Shown here: positions 16,098-23,978 of the stretch, in pieces
Layout: every line of letters starts with the position of its first letter
Position numbering within the stretch: the first letter of the stretch is position 1
Assembly (NCBI RefSeq): GCF_019263705.2
Contig: NZ_JADQDK010000001.1
Span: forward strand, 4,712,001-4,776,000
DNA length: 64,000 bases
Source of the DNA: Pseudonocardia abyssalis
GTDB taxonomy: Bacteria; Actinomycetota; Actinomycetes; Mycobacteriales; Pseudonocardiaceae
Direction of reading: 5' to 3'
Program-made: the position numbers and the translations under genes
The notes under the pieces: generated by a model
Told to the model about the DNA's origin: nothing
The model's database searches: none
What the model saw: only the letters and a program-made list of their open reading frames with translations

Positions 16098-16103
16098 TAT
16101 ACT
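16098..16103 (+). promoter_or_regulatory. -10 element for a leaderless NUDIX transcript
   Basis: TATACT lies six bases before the ATG of the NUDIX gene and no ribosome site is present. Transcription would start at or beside the A of the ATG, giving a leaderless mRNA, which is common in actinobacteria. Confidence 0.5.
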
Positions 16104-16109
16104 TCGGCC

Positions 16110-16502
16110 ATGACGCAGGTGCGGGTCGGAGTGGCAGCGGTCGTGGCCGACGGGGAGCGGTGGCTGGTGCTGTGCCGTCGCGGCGCGCACGGAGCCGGGA
16201 CGTGGGGGCTGCCGGGCGGGCACCAGGAGTTCGGGGAGTCGCCCGAGGCCACCGCGGTGCGGGAGGTGGCCGAGGAGACCGGGCTGACGGTCGTCGCCGA
16301 CGCCCGGCTGGGGTTCACCGACGACCCGATGCCCGAGATCGGCCGGCACTACGTGACGTTGTTCGTCGGCTGCACGGTGACCGGCGGGCGGGCGCGGGTG
16401 GCGGAGCCGGACAAGGCCTCGGAGCTGGCGTGGTGGACCCCCGACGAGCTCCGCGCCCGCGACGACCTGTTCGCCCCGCTGCGCCGGTTCCTGGATCGCT
16501 GA
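16110..16502 (+). CDS. NUDIX hydrolase
   Basis: A 130-residue NUDIX protein. The complete box is visible at about 37-59: GHQEFGESPEATAVREVAEE followed by TGL, with the metal-binding Glu residues in REVAEE. Such enzymes hydrolyse nucleoside diphosphate-linked compounds. The LPGGHQEFGE form and short length resemble MutT/ADP-ribose pyrophosphatase-like housecleaning enzymes, but the substrate is not predictable. The gene appears leaderless (see the -10 element). Its stop is followed at once by repeat array C. Confidence 0.9.
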   Translation: MTQVRVGVAAVVADGERWLVLCRRGAHGAGTWGLPGGHQEFGESPEATAVREVAEETGLTVVADARLGFTDDPMPEIGRHYVTLFVGCTVTGGRARVAEPDKASELAWWTPDELRARDDLFAPLRRFLDR

Positions 16503-16505
16503 GGA

Positions 16506-16680
16506 ACGACTCGGGGGGGGAGGAGAACAGCGACTCGGGGGCGGAGAAGCAGCGACTCGCGGGGTGGGGGCGGCGACCCCTACGCGAGTCGCGACATCTC
16601 CGCCCGCGAGTCGCGACATCTCCGCCCGCGAGTCGTGCGTTTCCCGCCCGTGACTCGCTGCTTTCCCGCCCCCGAGTCGC
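16506..16680. repeat. 22-bp repeat array, locus C, with orientation flip
   Basis: GCGACTCG-type cores begin at 16506, 16530, 16552 and (degenerate) 16573; then GCGAGTCGC-type cores begin at 16584, 16606, 16628, 16650 (mixed) and 16672. Within each half the spacing is 22 bp, apart from one 24-bp and one 21-bp step. The flip lies between two convergent genes. Confidence 0.9.
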
Positions 16681-16721
16681 TGATCGTCCCGCAGGCGTCC
16701 GGCCGCACGATGTCCTCGCCC

Positions 16722-18116
16722 CTACCGGCCGATCAGCTCCGCCGCCCGCTCCCCGATCGCGACGGCCGTGGCCGACGGCCCCCGCCGCGGCACCGTCGGA
16801 AGCACCGACGTGTCGGCCACCCGCAACCCCTCGACGCCGAGCACCCGCAGCTCGGGATCCACGACCCGCCCGATCGCGGCGGTGCCGCACAGGTGCACCG
16901 ATGTCGTCAGGTGGTCGGCGATCCATGCGTCGAGGGTGCGGTCGTTGCCCAGCACCCCACCTTCGGGCTCCACCCGGGTGCCGACCCCGGCACGCAGCAG
17001 CTCGGCCGCGGTGCGGATCGCGTGGCGCAGGCGGCGGCGGTCGTGCTCGGTGCGCAGGTAGCGGTACTCGATCCGGTCCAGCGTCAGGAGACCGCGGCTG
17101 TCCGGGTGCTGCAGCGCGCACATCAGGTGCAGCGGACCGCCCGGGGAGAACGGGCGGACGAACGCGAGCACCTCGACGTCGCCCGCGGGGTCGGCGCCCG
17201 CATCCCAGTTCAGCGCCACCTGGCTGCCCGGTGCGTGCGGGTGCGCGGGCGGGTCGGCGTCGACGAAGGGGAGGAAGACGGCGGGGTGGTCGGTGAAGTC
17301 GACGCCGACGGGGAGGTCGACGCGCAGCCCCGGCCCGATCCCGGAGCGCAGCAGCAGCCGCGGCGTCCCGACGGCCCCGGCCGCCAGCACGACCTCCCCC
17401 GCCTCGACGACCTCGCCGCTGGTCAGGAGCACCCCGCGCGCCCGGTCGCCGTCGAACAGGATCCGGTCGACGGGGGCCTCGCCGCGCACCGACGGTCCGC
17501 CGACGGCCGAGCCCGCGTTCGACGGCCGGAGGACCGAACCGTCGGCCCGCAGCAGCACCGCGTCCCGCAGGTATGCCATGGCCGCGCTGATCCGCACGCC
17601 GTCGACGCTGTTGCTCGGCACGAGCCCGACCCCCGGCGCCGCACCCGCGTTCTTGTCCGGCTCGGCCGGGAAGCCCAGCCGCAGCGCCGCGCCGCAGAAT
17701 CGGGAGGCGGCGGGGTGCAGGAGATCCCCCGCCGGGCGCTGCACCGGCACCGGGCCGGTCGTGCCGTGCCGGTCGTCGCGCTCGGAGCGCTCGTAGAACG
17801 GGAGCAGGTCATCCCACGTCCAACCGGGGCCCCAGGCCTCGGCACGGGTGGCGCGCACCCAGTTGGCCCCGTTGATCGCGCTCGACCCGCCGAGACCCAG
17901 CCCCCGCGGCACGACGGCCGACTGCCCGGGGCGCAGCAGCACGTCGTGCGCCCAGTTCCGCGGGTGGTCGGGGGCGGTGGCGGCGAGCGAGGTCGCGTCG
18001 AGCAGTTCCGGGAGCAAGGAGACCGGACCGGCCTCCAGCAGCGTCGCCCGCGCACCGAGCCGCCCGGCCAGCGCGCAGCCGGCCGACCCGCCCCCCACCA
18101 CCACGACGTCCCGCAC
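16722..18116 (-). CDS. GMC-family FAD oxidoreductase
   Basis: A 464-residue flavoprotein. The FAD Rossmann motif GGGSAGCALAGRL is at the extreme N-terminus, the GMC signature 1 region PRGLGLGGSSAINGANWVRA follows, and signature 2 corresponds to AGAVGTPRLLLRSGIGP. The C-terminal HLCGTAAIGRVVDPELRVLGVEGLRVADTSVLP (three joined conserved blocks) contains the catalytic His region. GMC enzymes oxidise alcohols such as choline or glucose; the substrate here is unknown. GTG 18116 places the Rossmann strand at residue 2; GTG 18131 is an alternative that would overlap the divergent M18 gene. Confidence 0.88.
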   Translation of the reverse strand: MRDVVVVGGGSAGCALAGRLGARATLLEAGPVSLLPELLDATSLAATAPDHPRNWAHDVLLRPGQSAVVPRGLGLGGSSAINGANWVRATRAEAWGPGWTWDDLLPFYERSERDDRHGTTGPVPVQRPAGDLLHPAASRFCGAALRLGFPAEPDKNAGAAPGVGLVPSNSVDGVRISAAMAYLRDAVLLRADGSVLRPSNAGSAVGGPSVRGEAPVDRILFDGDRARGVLLTSGEVVEAGEVVLAAGAVGTPRLLLRSGIGPGLRVDLPVGVDFTDHPAVFLPFVDADPPAHPHAPGSQVALNWDAGADPAGDVEVLAFVRPFSPGGPLHLMCALQHPDSRGLLTLDRIEYRYLRTEHDRRRLRHAIRTAAELLRAGVGTRVEPEGGVLGNDRTLDAWIADHLTTSVHLCGTAAIGRVVDPELRVLGVEGLRVADTSVLPTVPRRGPSATAVAIGERAAELIGR

Positions 18117-18125
18117 CCCGGCAGG

Positions 18126-19397
18126 ATGCACCGGGTGGACGACCTCGCGCAGGATCTCGCCGACTTCATCGTCGCGTCGCCGACGCCGTACCACGCGGTC
18201 GCGGAGGCGGTCCGGCGTCTGGCGGCGGCCGGTTTCGTCGAGCAGCCCGAGGCGGGACCGTGGACCGACGGACCGGGCGGGCGCTACCTCGTCCGCGACG
18301 GCACGGTGCTGGCCTGGTCGGTGCCGGAGGGCGCGACGCCCGGCACCCCGATGCGGATCTTCGCCGCCCACACCGACTCGCCGACGTTGAAGGTCAAGCC
18401 GAACCCGGACGTCGGCGCGGGCGGGTGGCGCCAGGTCGCCGTCGAGGTCTACGGCGGGGCGCTGTGGAACTCGTGGCTCGACCGCGACCTCGGCCTCGCC
18501 GGGCGCCTCGCCCTCTACGACGGGTCGACGGTCCTCGTCGACGTCCACCGCCCCCTGCTGCGCGTCCCGCAGCTGGCGATCCACCTCGACCGCGGTGTCA
18601 ACTCCGAGGGCCTGCATCTCGACGCCCAGCACCATCTGCTGCCGGTCTGGGGCCTCGGCGCGCCCGCCGAGGGCGACCTGCTGGAGTTCCTGGCCGGGGA
18701 GGCGGGCGTCGACGCGGACGAGATCGCGGCGCACGACCTCGTCGTCCACGACGTCGTGCCGCCCGCACGCCTGGGTGAGGAGGAGGAACTGCTCGCCGCC
18801 CCGCGGCTGGACAACCTCGCCTCCGTGCACGCCGGGATCGGCGCGCTGCTCGCCGCAGCCGGCACGCCGGGCGTCATCCCGGTGTTCGTCGGCTTCGACC
18901 ACGAGGAGATCGGCAGCGGCTCGGCCACCGGCGCGTCGGGCCCGTTGCTGGAGACCGTGCTGACCCGCCTCGCCGGCGGCTTCGACGCCCGCGGCGCGGC
19001 GTTCGCGGCGTCGCGCTGCCTCTCCGTCGACGTCACGCATGCGGCGCACCCCAACTACCTCGGCCACCACGACCCCGGCCACCGCAGCGTGCCGAACCAG
19101 GGCCCGGCGCTGAAGGTCAACGCCAACCAGCGCTACGCGACCGACGCCCCGGGTGCGGCGGCGTGGCGGCGCGCATGCCGCGACGTGGGAGTGCCGACGC
19201 AGGTGTTCGTCGGGAAGAACACGGTGCCGTGCGGCACGACCGTCGGCCCGCTGCTGGCGACGCGGCTGGGGATCCGGACCGTCGACGTCGGGATCCCGGT
19301 GCTGTCGATGCACTCCGCGCGTGAGCTGTGCGGGGTGCGCGACCCGGCGTTCCTCGCGGCCGCGGCCACCGCGTTCCTCACAGATCTGCAACCCTGA
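18126..19397 (+). CDS. M18 family aminopeptidase
   Basis: A 423-residue metallo-aminopeptidase. Family motifs appear in order: SPTPYHAVAEA near the N-terminus, the metal-ligand HTDSP, NSWLDRDLGLAGRL, PRLDN, the catalytic and ligand FDHEEIGS, and the late MHSARELCG with the last zinc ligand. M18 enzymes are large cytosolic dodecamers that remove N-terminal, often acidic, residues. The ATG at 18126 begins the conserved N-terminus (DDLAQDLADFI). It is divergent from the GMC oxidoreductase with essentially overlapping start regions. Confidence 0.93.
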   Translation: MHRVDDLAQDLADFIVASPTPYHAVAEAVRRLAAAGFVEQPEAGPWTDGPGGRYLVRDGTVLAWSVPEGATPGTPMRIFAAHTDSPTLKVKPNPDVGAGGWRQVAVEVYGGALWNSWLDRDLGLAGRLALYDGSTVLVDVHRPLLRVPQLAIHLDRGVNSEGLHLDAQHHLLPVWGLGAPAEGDLLEFLAGEAGVDADEIAAHDLVVHDVVPPARLGEEEELLAAPRLDNLASVHAGIGALLAAAGTPGVIPVFVGFDHEEIGSGSATGASGPLLETVLTRLAGGFDARGAAFAASRCLSVDVTHAAHPNYLGHHDPGHRSVPNQGPALKVNANQRYATDAPGAAAWRRACRDVGVPTQVFVGKNTVPCGTTVGPLLATRLGIRTVDVGIPVLSMHSARELCGVRDPAFLAAAATAFLTDLQP

Positions 19398-19399
19398 GG

Positions 19400-19723
19400 C
19401 TGCTCCAGGAGCGGGCACGTGCAACTCTCGGGTGGCAGATCAGTCCCGGGAGGAGGCCGTACGTCGACCTGCCGGCGTACGGGCGCTTCTCCGTGCTGCC
19501 GGTGTCGTCCGACGCCGCTCGGCACGTCACGTTCCGGGGCGGCGGCCCCGGACAGGAACCGGTCGACGGCCCGCTCGTCGAGTTCTTCCTCAGCGAGCGC
19601 GACGGCGGCACGCTGCTGCGGGTCGTCGAGGGCGAATCGGTCGCCGGCATCGACGTCGAGGGCAACGGGAAGGGCTGGGAGCCGGAGCTCGCCGCGGCGA
19701 AGCAGCGCGCCCAGGAGCAGTGA
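19400..19723 (+). pseudogene. SRPBCC (AHSA1-like) gene remnant
   Basis: Only the C-terminal half of a SRPBCC/AHSA1-type ligand-binding protein is recognisable: RRPYVDLPAYGRFSV, then VDGPLVEFFLSERDGGTLLRVVEGE and GKGWEPELAAAK near the end. The N-terminal 70 to 80 residues are absent, since the frame runs back into the M18 gene, and no credible start with a ribosome site exists. The TGA still overlaps the GTG of the following ArsR gene, the usual arrangement for intact SRPBCC-ArsR pairs. I infer a truncation. Confidence 0.6.
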
Positions 19724-20469
19724 GCACCGACGTCGTCGGCGCCGTCCTGGCGGCACTGGCCGACCCCACCCGGCGCGATCTGCTCGACGCCCTCGCCGAC
19801 GCCGGGCACGCCACCGCGACGACGCTGGCGGGTCGACTGCCGGTGTCGCGCCAGGCCGTCGTCAAGCACCTGCAGGTGCTGGAGGCGGCGGGGCTGGTGA
19901 CGGGGGCGCGCGCCGGCCGCGAGGTCCGCTACCGCGTCGAGCGGGCACCGCTCGACGCATCGGCCCGCTGGCTCACCGCGCTGGCCACCACCTGGGACCA
20001 CAGACTGCAGTCGATCAAGGAGGCCGCGGAGTCCCCGACTGAACCCCGCGAGTCGCTACATCTCCGCCCGCGAGTCGCTCCTTCTGCCCCGTCATGGGGT
20101 GGCGGCGGGATTCGGCGCGCTGATTCCGGCGCACCGACGCATCATGGAGTGCATGACCACAGCACTCGTCGAGGAGGACCTCGGACTCTTCGGACCGGGA
20201 TCCGTCACGTGGCGGGTGCACATCGAGCCGGTGATGTGGGTGGCCGGGTTCCGGGCACTGCTGCTGCAGTCACTGGAACCACGGGTGATGCGCGGGACGT
20301 ACCAGAACTCGGCACTGTTCGACCCGGCGAAGGCGTGGGCGCGGTTCCAGCGCACCGTCGAGTTCGTCGGGACGCGCACGTTCGGCTCGACCGCCGACGT
20401 GGAGCGGGTGGCCGCGCGCGTGCGGAAGCTGCACGCCGGCCTGCGCGGGTTCGATCCCGACACCGGTGA
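19720..20469 (+). CDS. ArsR-type regulator with lost native stop
   Basis: Residues 1-105 form a standard ArsR winged helix (LADPTRRDLLDALADAG; recognition helix LPVSRQAVVKHLQVLEAAGLV; wing REVRYRV). Members paired with SRPBCC genes normally end soon after WDHRLQSIKEAAE. Here no stop follows: the frame runs through 22-bp repeat array D and about 300 bp of the next gene in another frame to 20469. The C-terminal 145 residues are therefore low-complexity Arg/Gly/Pro sequence and probably not functional. The CysXCys metal site is absent, so it is not a metal sensor. The true functional end is about 20031. Confidence 0.6.
   Translation: MSTDVVGAVLAALADPTRRDLLDALADAGHATATTLAGRLPVSRQAVVKHLQVLEAAGLVTGARAGREVRYRVERAPLDASARWLTALATTWDHRLQSIKEAAESPTEPRESLHLRPRVAPSAPSWGGGGIRRADSGAPTHHGVHDHSTRRGGPRTLRTGIRHVAGAHRAGDVGGRVPGTAAAVTGTTGDARDVPELGTVRPGEGVGAVPAHRRVRRDAHVRLDRRRGAGGRARAEAARRPARVRSRHR
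20026..20078. repeat. 22-bp repeat array, locus D, overlapping a gene end
   Basis: GCGAGTCGC cores begin at 20048 and 20070, with a degenerate GCGGAGTCC at 20026, all in 22-bp phase. The first units lie inside the ArsR reading frame at the place where its stop codon is expected. Confidence 0.8.
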
Positions 20470-20974
20470 GATCTTCCGCCTCGACGAGCCCGCGAACCTG
20501 CTGTGGGTACACGCCACGGAGGTCGAGTCCTACGCGCACATCGCGCTGCGGGCAGGGCTCGTCGACACGATCGACGCCGACCGGTACCTCGCCGAGAGCG
20601 TGCGGGCGGCCCGGGTCGTCGGCCTCATCGACGCCCCGTCGTCGCTGGAGGAGATGCACGCCTACTACGAGATCCGCCGCCCCGACATGCGGATGACCGA
20701 CGAGGCCCGCCGCGCCACCATGAACCTGTTCGCCCCCAAGGGCCGGGCGCCCCGGGCCGTGAAGATCGCGATGCCGACGATCGCGACGCTCGCGGTCGCC
20801 ACCCTCCCCCGCTGGGCGCGGCGCTGCTACGGCCTGCCGGGGCTGCCCACCACCGACATCGGTGCGACGATCGCGCTGCGCGCCCTGCGCACGGCCACCG
20901 GTGTCCTGCCCGACGTCCCGGCGCCGCCGGACATCGAACGTGCTCGTCGCCTGGTCCGCGGCCTTCCCTCCTGA
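20153..20974 (+). CDS. MpaB/rubber-oxygenase-like protein (DUF2236)
   Basis: A 273-residue protein of the DUF2236 family, which includes the heme-containing latex-clearing protein and fungal MpaB oxygenases. Features are GPGSVTWRVHIEPVMWVAGFRALLLQ (two segments at the N-terminus), MRGTYQNSALF, and the conserved LLWVHATEVESY, whose His is a heme-ligand candidate. Actinobacteria carry many such paralogs of unknown substrate. ATG 20153 has a GGAG a few bases upstream; ATG 20144 is an alternative. The upstream region is shared with the read-through end of the ArsR gene. Confidence 0.85.
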   Translation: MTTALVEEDLGLFGPGSVTWRVHIEPVMWVAGFRALLLQSLEPRVMRGTYQNSALFDPAKAWARFQRTVEFVGTRTFGSTADVERVAARVRKLHAGLRGFDPDTGEIFRLDEPANLLWVHATEVESYAHIALRAGLVDTIDADRYLAESVRAARVVGLIDAPSSLEEMHAYYEIRRPDMRMTDEARRATMNLFAPKGRAPRAVKIAMPTIATLAVATLPRWARRCYGLPGLPTTDIGATIALRALRTATGVLPDVPAPPDIERARRLVRGLPS

Positions 20975-20985
20975 CCCACCGCCCC

Positions 20986-21177
20986 GCGAGTCGCTGTTTC
21001 CGCGCCCGCGGGTCGCCTGATTTCCGCCCCCGAGTCGCTGCGCTCATGCCGATCCTGACGCGGGCTCCAGGTCAGGAACCGCAACTCGATGGCCGGAGAA
21101 CAGCGACTCGCGGGCCTGAAGACAGCGACTCGCGGGCTGGAGAACGGCGACTCGCGGGCTGGAGAACGGCGACTCGC
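20986..21177. repeat. 22-bp repeat array, locus E, with orientation flip
   Basis: GCGAGTCGC-type cores begin at 20986, 21008 and 21030, then GCGACTCGC-type cores at 21081, 21103, 21125, 21147 and 21169, each series exactly 22 bp apart. The array fills the space between two convergent genes. The flip has the opposite polarity to that of locus C. Confidence 0.9.
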
Positions 21178-21190
21178 GGGGTTTCGAGGG

Positions 21191-22303
21191 TCAGGGGCGG
21201 GCTCGCAGCAGGAGCGGCAGCAGCACCGCGAGCACCAGACCGAACGCCGCCACCCCCGCGATCCCACCGCCCGCCCACAGGGCGTAGAGCCCGATCGTCG
21301 CGACGTCGGCCCCCATCCCCGCCACCGACGTGACGGTCGCGCGCGACGACGAGTCGATGCGGTCCTGCATCCGGGCGTCGGTGACGGCGAGCACCGCGCG
21401 GTAGCCCCCGTAGAACAGCACGACGCCGACGATCCCGACCGGCTTCGCGACGAGCCCCGCCCCGGCGAACACCAGCATCGACACGGCAAGCAGCGCCGCG
21501 AGCCACCCCGCCCGCAGCCCGGTGGCCCGCCCGGCGAGCGCGGCCCCGACGATCCCGCCCAGCACGATCGGCAGGTCGGCCACCGGCACGAGCGCCACCG
21601 GCACCCCCCACGCCGCGACGATCAGCGGGAAGTACTCCTCGACGCCGTCGATGCTGGTGGCCAGCGCGGCCGCGGCGACGACGCCCGGCACGCCGGGCCG
21701 GGACGCGGCGATCCGCAGCCCGCCACGCAGGGTGGCGAGGTAGCCGGGTTCGTCCCCGTCGGTCCCGCCGGTCCGTGGCGCCTCCGGGATCGTCGACGCC
21801 ACGAGCGCCGCAGCCAGGCAGGTCGCCACGCTCACCCACCCGACCAGCGCGTACCCGCCCGGCGGGAACAGCAGGGTCGCGAGCCCGGCGGCGGGGACCT
21901 GCCCGGCGAGCTCCGCCGCGGAGATGCGGCCGTTGACGCCGGCGTAGTGCTGCTCGGCGCCCGCCGCGGCGAGCCCGTCGTAGAGCAGGGCCTCCTGCGC
22001 CCCGGACGCGAGCACACCCCCGAGCCCCCACAGGACGAACCCCGCGGCGAACGCGCCGAAGCCGGGCGCGGCGGTCCACAGCGCGAACCCCGCCGCCTGC
22101 AGCACGCCGGACGCGACGAGGCTGGTCCGCCGCGAGAAGCGGTCGGCGAGTGCCCCGGTGGGCACCTCGGCGACGATCCCGACGACCGACCAGGTCGCGA
22201 ACAGCAGAGAGATCTCGGCGTCGGACAGGCCGGTGTCGGAGAAGAGCAGCGCGTACAGCGGGTACAGCGCGACGGCGTCGGACAGCAGCGCCCAGCCGAG
22301 CAT
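21191..22303 (-). CDS. MFS transporter
   Basis: A 370-residue protein with about 12 hydrophobic helices. The loop 2-3 motif of the major facilitator superfamily is visible as GALADRFSRRTSLVASG after the helix ATWSVVGIVAEVPT. The group resembles uncharacterised actinobacterial MFS proteins with early LFSDTGLSDAEISLLF. Cargo is unknown; drug or metabolite export is the default guess. ATG 22303 directly precedes helix 1; the ribosome site is weak. The stop is 14 bp from repeat array E. Confidence 0.85.
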   Translation of the reverse strand: MLGWALLSDAVALYPLYALLFSDTGLSDAEISLLFATWSVVGIVAEVPTGALADRFSRRTSLVASGVLQAAGFALWTAAPGFGAFAAGFVLWGLGGVLASGAQEALLYDGLAAAGAEQHYAGVNGRISAAELAGQVPAAGLATLLFPPGGYALVGWVSVATCLAAALVASTIPEAPRTGGTDGDEPGYLATLRGGLRIAASRPGVPGVVAAAALATSIDGVEEYFPLIVAAWGVPVALVPVADLPIVLGGIVGAALAGRATGLRAGWLAALLAVSMLVFAGAGLVAKPVGIVGVVLFYGGYRAVLAVTDARMQDRIDSSSRATVTSVAGMGADVATIGLYALWAGGGIAGVAAFGLVLAVLLPLLLRARP

Positions 22304-22730
22304 GCGGCGGGCGAGCGTTCGGGCGCGGGGCGGTAGGGAACGTCAACCGGGCATGCGCAGAAGGTTAGGACCGGCCGCAACCTGTTTCATCTCGGTCAGG
22401 AACCGGCCGCTGAACGGAGCACGGTCAGCGGCGTGATCCGAGCAGCCGAGTTCTTCCTCCTCGTTCATGGACGAGGTCGCCGCGACCGCTTCGACGACAC
22501 CGGTGACGACCCCCACGTGGCACCACCTGTGGCAGCTCGTCATCGCCCGCGCCCCCGTCTCGACCTGCCCGACCCGCTCGGCGAGGAACCGGCCCGCAGG
22601 CTCCACGAGGGCACGGCGGACATGGCGGGGTGGCGCGAGCTCGGCATCTACCGCGCGGCACGACCGGTGCCCGACGGCGCGTCGTGCACGACCGCCACCT
22701 CGCGCTGACCGGGCGCGGCACACTGCCCGG
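22304..22730. other. Gap without a convincing gene
   Basis: The plus strand has two overlapping open frames (22433-22708 and 22467 onward), but neither resembles a known protein. The first ends in a plausible-looking stretch (LDLPDPLGEEPARRLHEGTA), which may be a decayed gene. The MFS promoter must lie in the left part. No repeat or RNA gene is visible. Confidence 0.5.
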
Positions 22731-22955
22731 ATGAGGTTCCGCGCCACCATCGAGATGGGCGGGAAGCGTCCGGCCGTGCACGTGAGCGTCGCCGGGTACC
22801 GCTACCGCAGCACGATCGGTCCGATGGGCGGGCGGTCGTTCGTCCCGCTGTCCGCCGAGCACCGCACGGCGGCGGGCGTCGCGGCCGGGGACGAGGTGGA
22901 CGTCGAGCTCGAGCTCGATACCGAACCGCGCACCGTCGAGGTGCCCGCCGCGTGA
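22731..22955 (+). CDS. DUF1905 domain protein, probably truncated
   Basis: A 74-residue protein that is essentially one DUF1905 barrel: RFRATIEMGGKRPAVHVSV, the GGRSFVPLS loop and GDEVDVELELDTEPRTVEVP. In many actinobacteria DUF1905 is followed by a YdeI/OmpD-associated C-terminal domain after an alanine-rich linker. Here the frame stops straight after EVPAA, and the next 30 bp, in another frame, read VTKVTEELRG-stop, which resembles the end of that missing domain. An internal deletion is likely. No partner gene is evident. Confidence 0.7.
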   Translation: MRFRATIEMGGKRPAVHVSVAGYRYRSTIGPMGGRSFVPLSAEHRTAAGVAAGDEVDVELELDTEPRTVEVPAA

Positions 22956-23189
22956 CGAAGGTGACCGAGGAGCTGCGGGGCTGAAGGGCGACGGGGGTTC
23001 GACGGGGGCCGGCTCGCGACGGCCCCCGTGTCCCAACCCCTCCGGATTCGAAGACCACCCGCCGCCGGCCCGGGCACGGGCCGCCCGCGGGCGATGCCGT
23101 CGTCGGACCCGTTGATCCTGCGCTCAACCAGGCCGCCCGGTGGAGAGGGGAACTGGGCGGACCATCGCCGGTTCCGCGTCCTTCTTGCC

Positions 23190-23220
23190 CGTACCGCCGG
23201 TACGTGTGCAAGATCTTGCA
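23190..23220. promoter_or_regulatory. Two adjacent palindromes before receiver-HTH gene
   Basis: CGTACC-GCC-GGTACG (23190-23204) is followed two bases later by the perfect 14-bp palindrome TGCAAGATCTTGCA (23207-23220), two bases before the probable start of the regulator gene. They are good candidates for operator sites, possibly autoregulatory. Confidence 0.5.
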
Positions 23221-23222
23221 TC

Positions 23223-23978
23223 GTGGACGAGGCCCTGCGGATCCTGGTGGCGTCGCCGCTCGCGTTGATCATCCAACCGGCGCTCGCGGCGCGGTTCCCG
23301 GCGGGCACGGTGACCGTCGCGCAGGACCGCGAGCAGGTCTCCGCAGCCGTCCGCGGACGGCTCCGCCACGACATCGTCGTCTCCGATCTTCTGTGGAACT
23401 CGGCCGACGAGTTCTCCTTCGACGGCCTCGACGTGCTGGCGATCCTCCGCGACGCCGACCGGCCCGCGCCCGTCGTCATGGCGACGCAGGGCCACGGCGC
23501 CGAGCAGGACCACCTGGAGGAGGTGCTCGCGCATGAGGAGGTCCGCGGGATCTACCGGAAGTCGGCCGGGCCGCAGCCGCTGTTCGAGATCATCCGCGAG
23601 GTGGCGGGCGGAGCGGGCACCGGCGGCCCCCCGATCGCGCGCCCACCGCTGGAGGCGCCACCGGGACCGCACATCCACGACTGGTTCTCCCGCGGCCGCG
23701 GGAGAACCGCCGCGCGGATGGCGGGGGCGATCGCGTCCGGCCGGGCCGTCAGCCACGCGACGCTGGCGGAGGCCGCGAACGTCCGCTACGACACGGCGGC
23801 GAAGATCGGCCGCGAGTACCTCGGCGAGCTGATCTGGAAGCGCGGCGAGCACGTCGAGCCGACGGTCCCCGCGTCGGTGGTCTACCGCTGGTGCGGCGAG
23901 CACGCCCGCTACATCCTGAGCTGGTGCCGCCGCAACGGGCACGCGGACGTTGCCACGCGAGTGATCCGGAGGCGATGA
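23223..23978 (+). CDS. Receiver-like protein with C-terminal HTH
   Basis: A 251-residue protein with a receiver-like N-terminal domain (about 1-125: RILVASPLALIIQPALAARF, a candidate phosphoacceptor Asp in IVVSDLLWN, Lys in IYRKSAG) and a C-terminal winged-helix-like region (about 150-251, TLAEAANVRYDTAAKIGREYL). As in the first regulator of the window, the acidic pair after strand 1 is absent (LVASP). No histidine kinase is nearby. GTG 23223 lies at the receiver start and next to two palindromes. Its stop overlaps or abuts the next gene (ATGATG), so the two are coupled. Confidence 0.65.
   Translation: MDEALRILVASPLALIIQPALAARFPAGTVTVAQDREQVSAAVRGRLRHDIVVSDLLWNSADEFSFDGLDVLAILRDADRPAPVVMATQGHGAEQDHLEEVLAHEEVRGIYRKSAGPQPLFEIIREVAGGAGTGGPPIARPPLEAPPGPHIHDWFSRGRGRTAARMAGAIASGRAVSHATLAEAANVRYDTAAKIGREYLGELIWKRGEHVEPTVPASVVYRWCGEHARYILSWCRRNGHADVATRVIRRR

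Noticed and set aside
22433..22708. 91-codon open frame after the MFS gene
   Set aside because: No ribosome site, no family resemblance and Arg-rich shadow-like composition in its first half; left as gap content.
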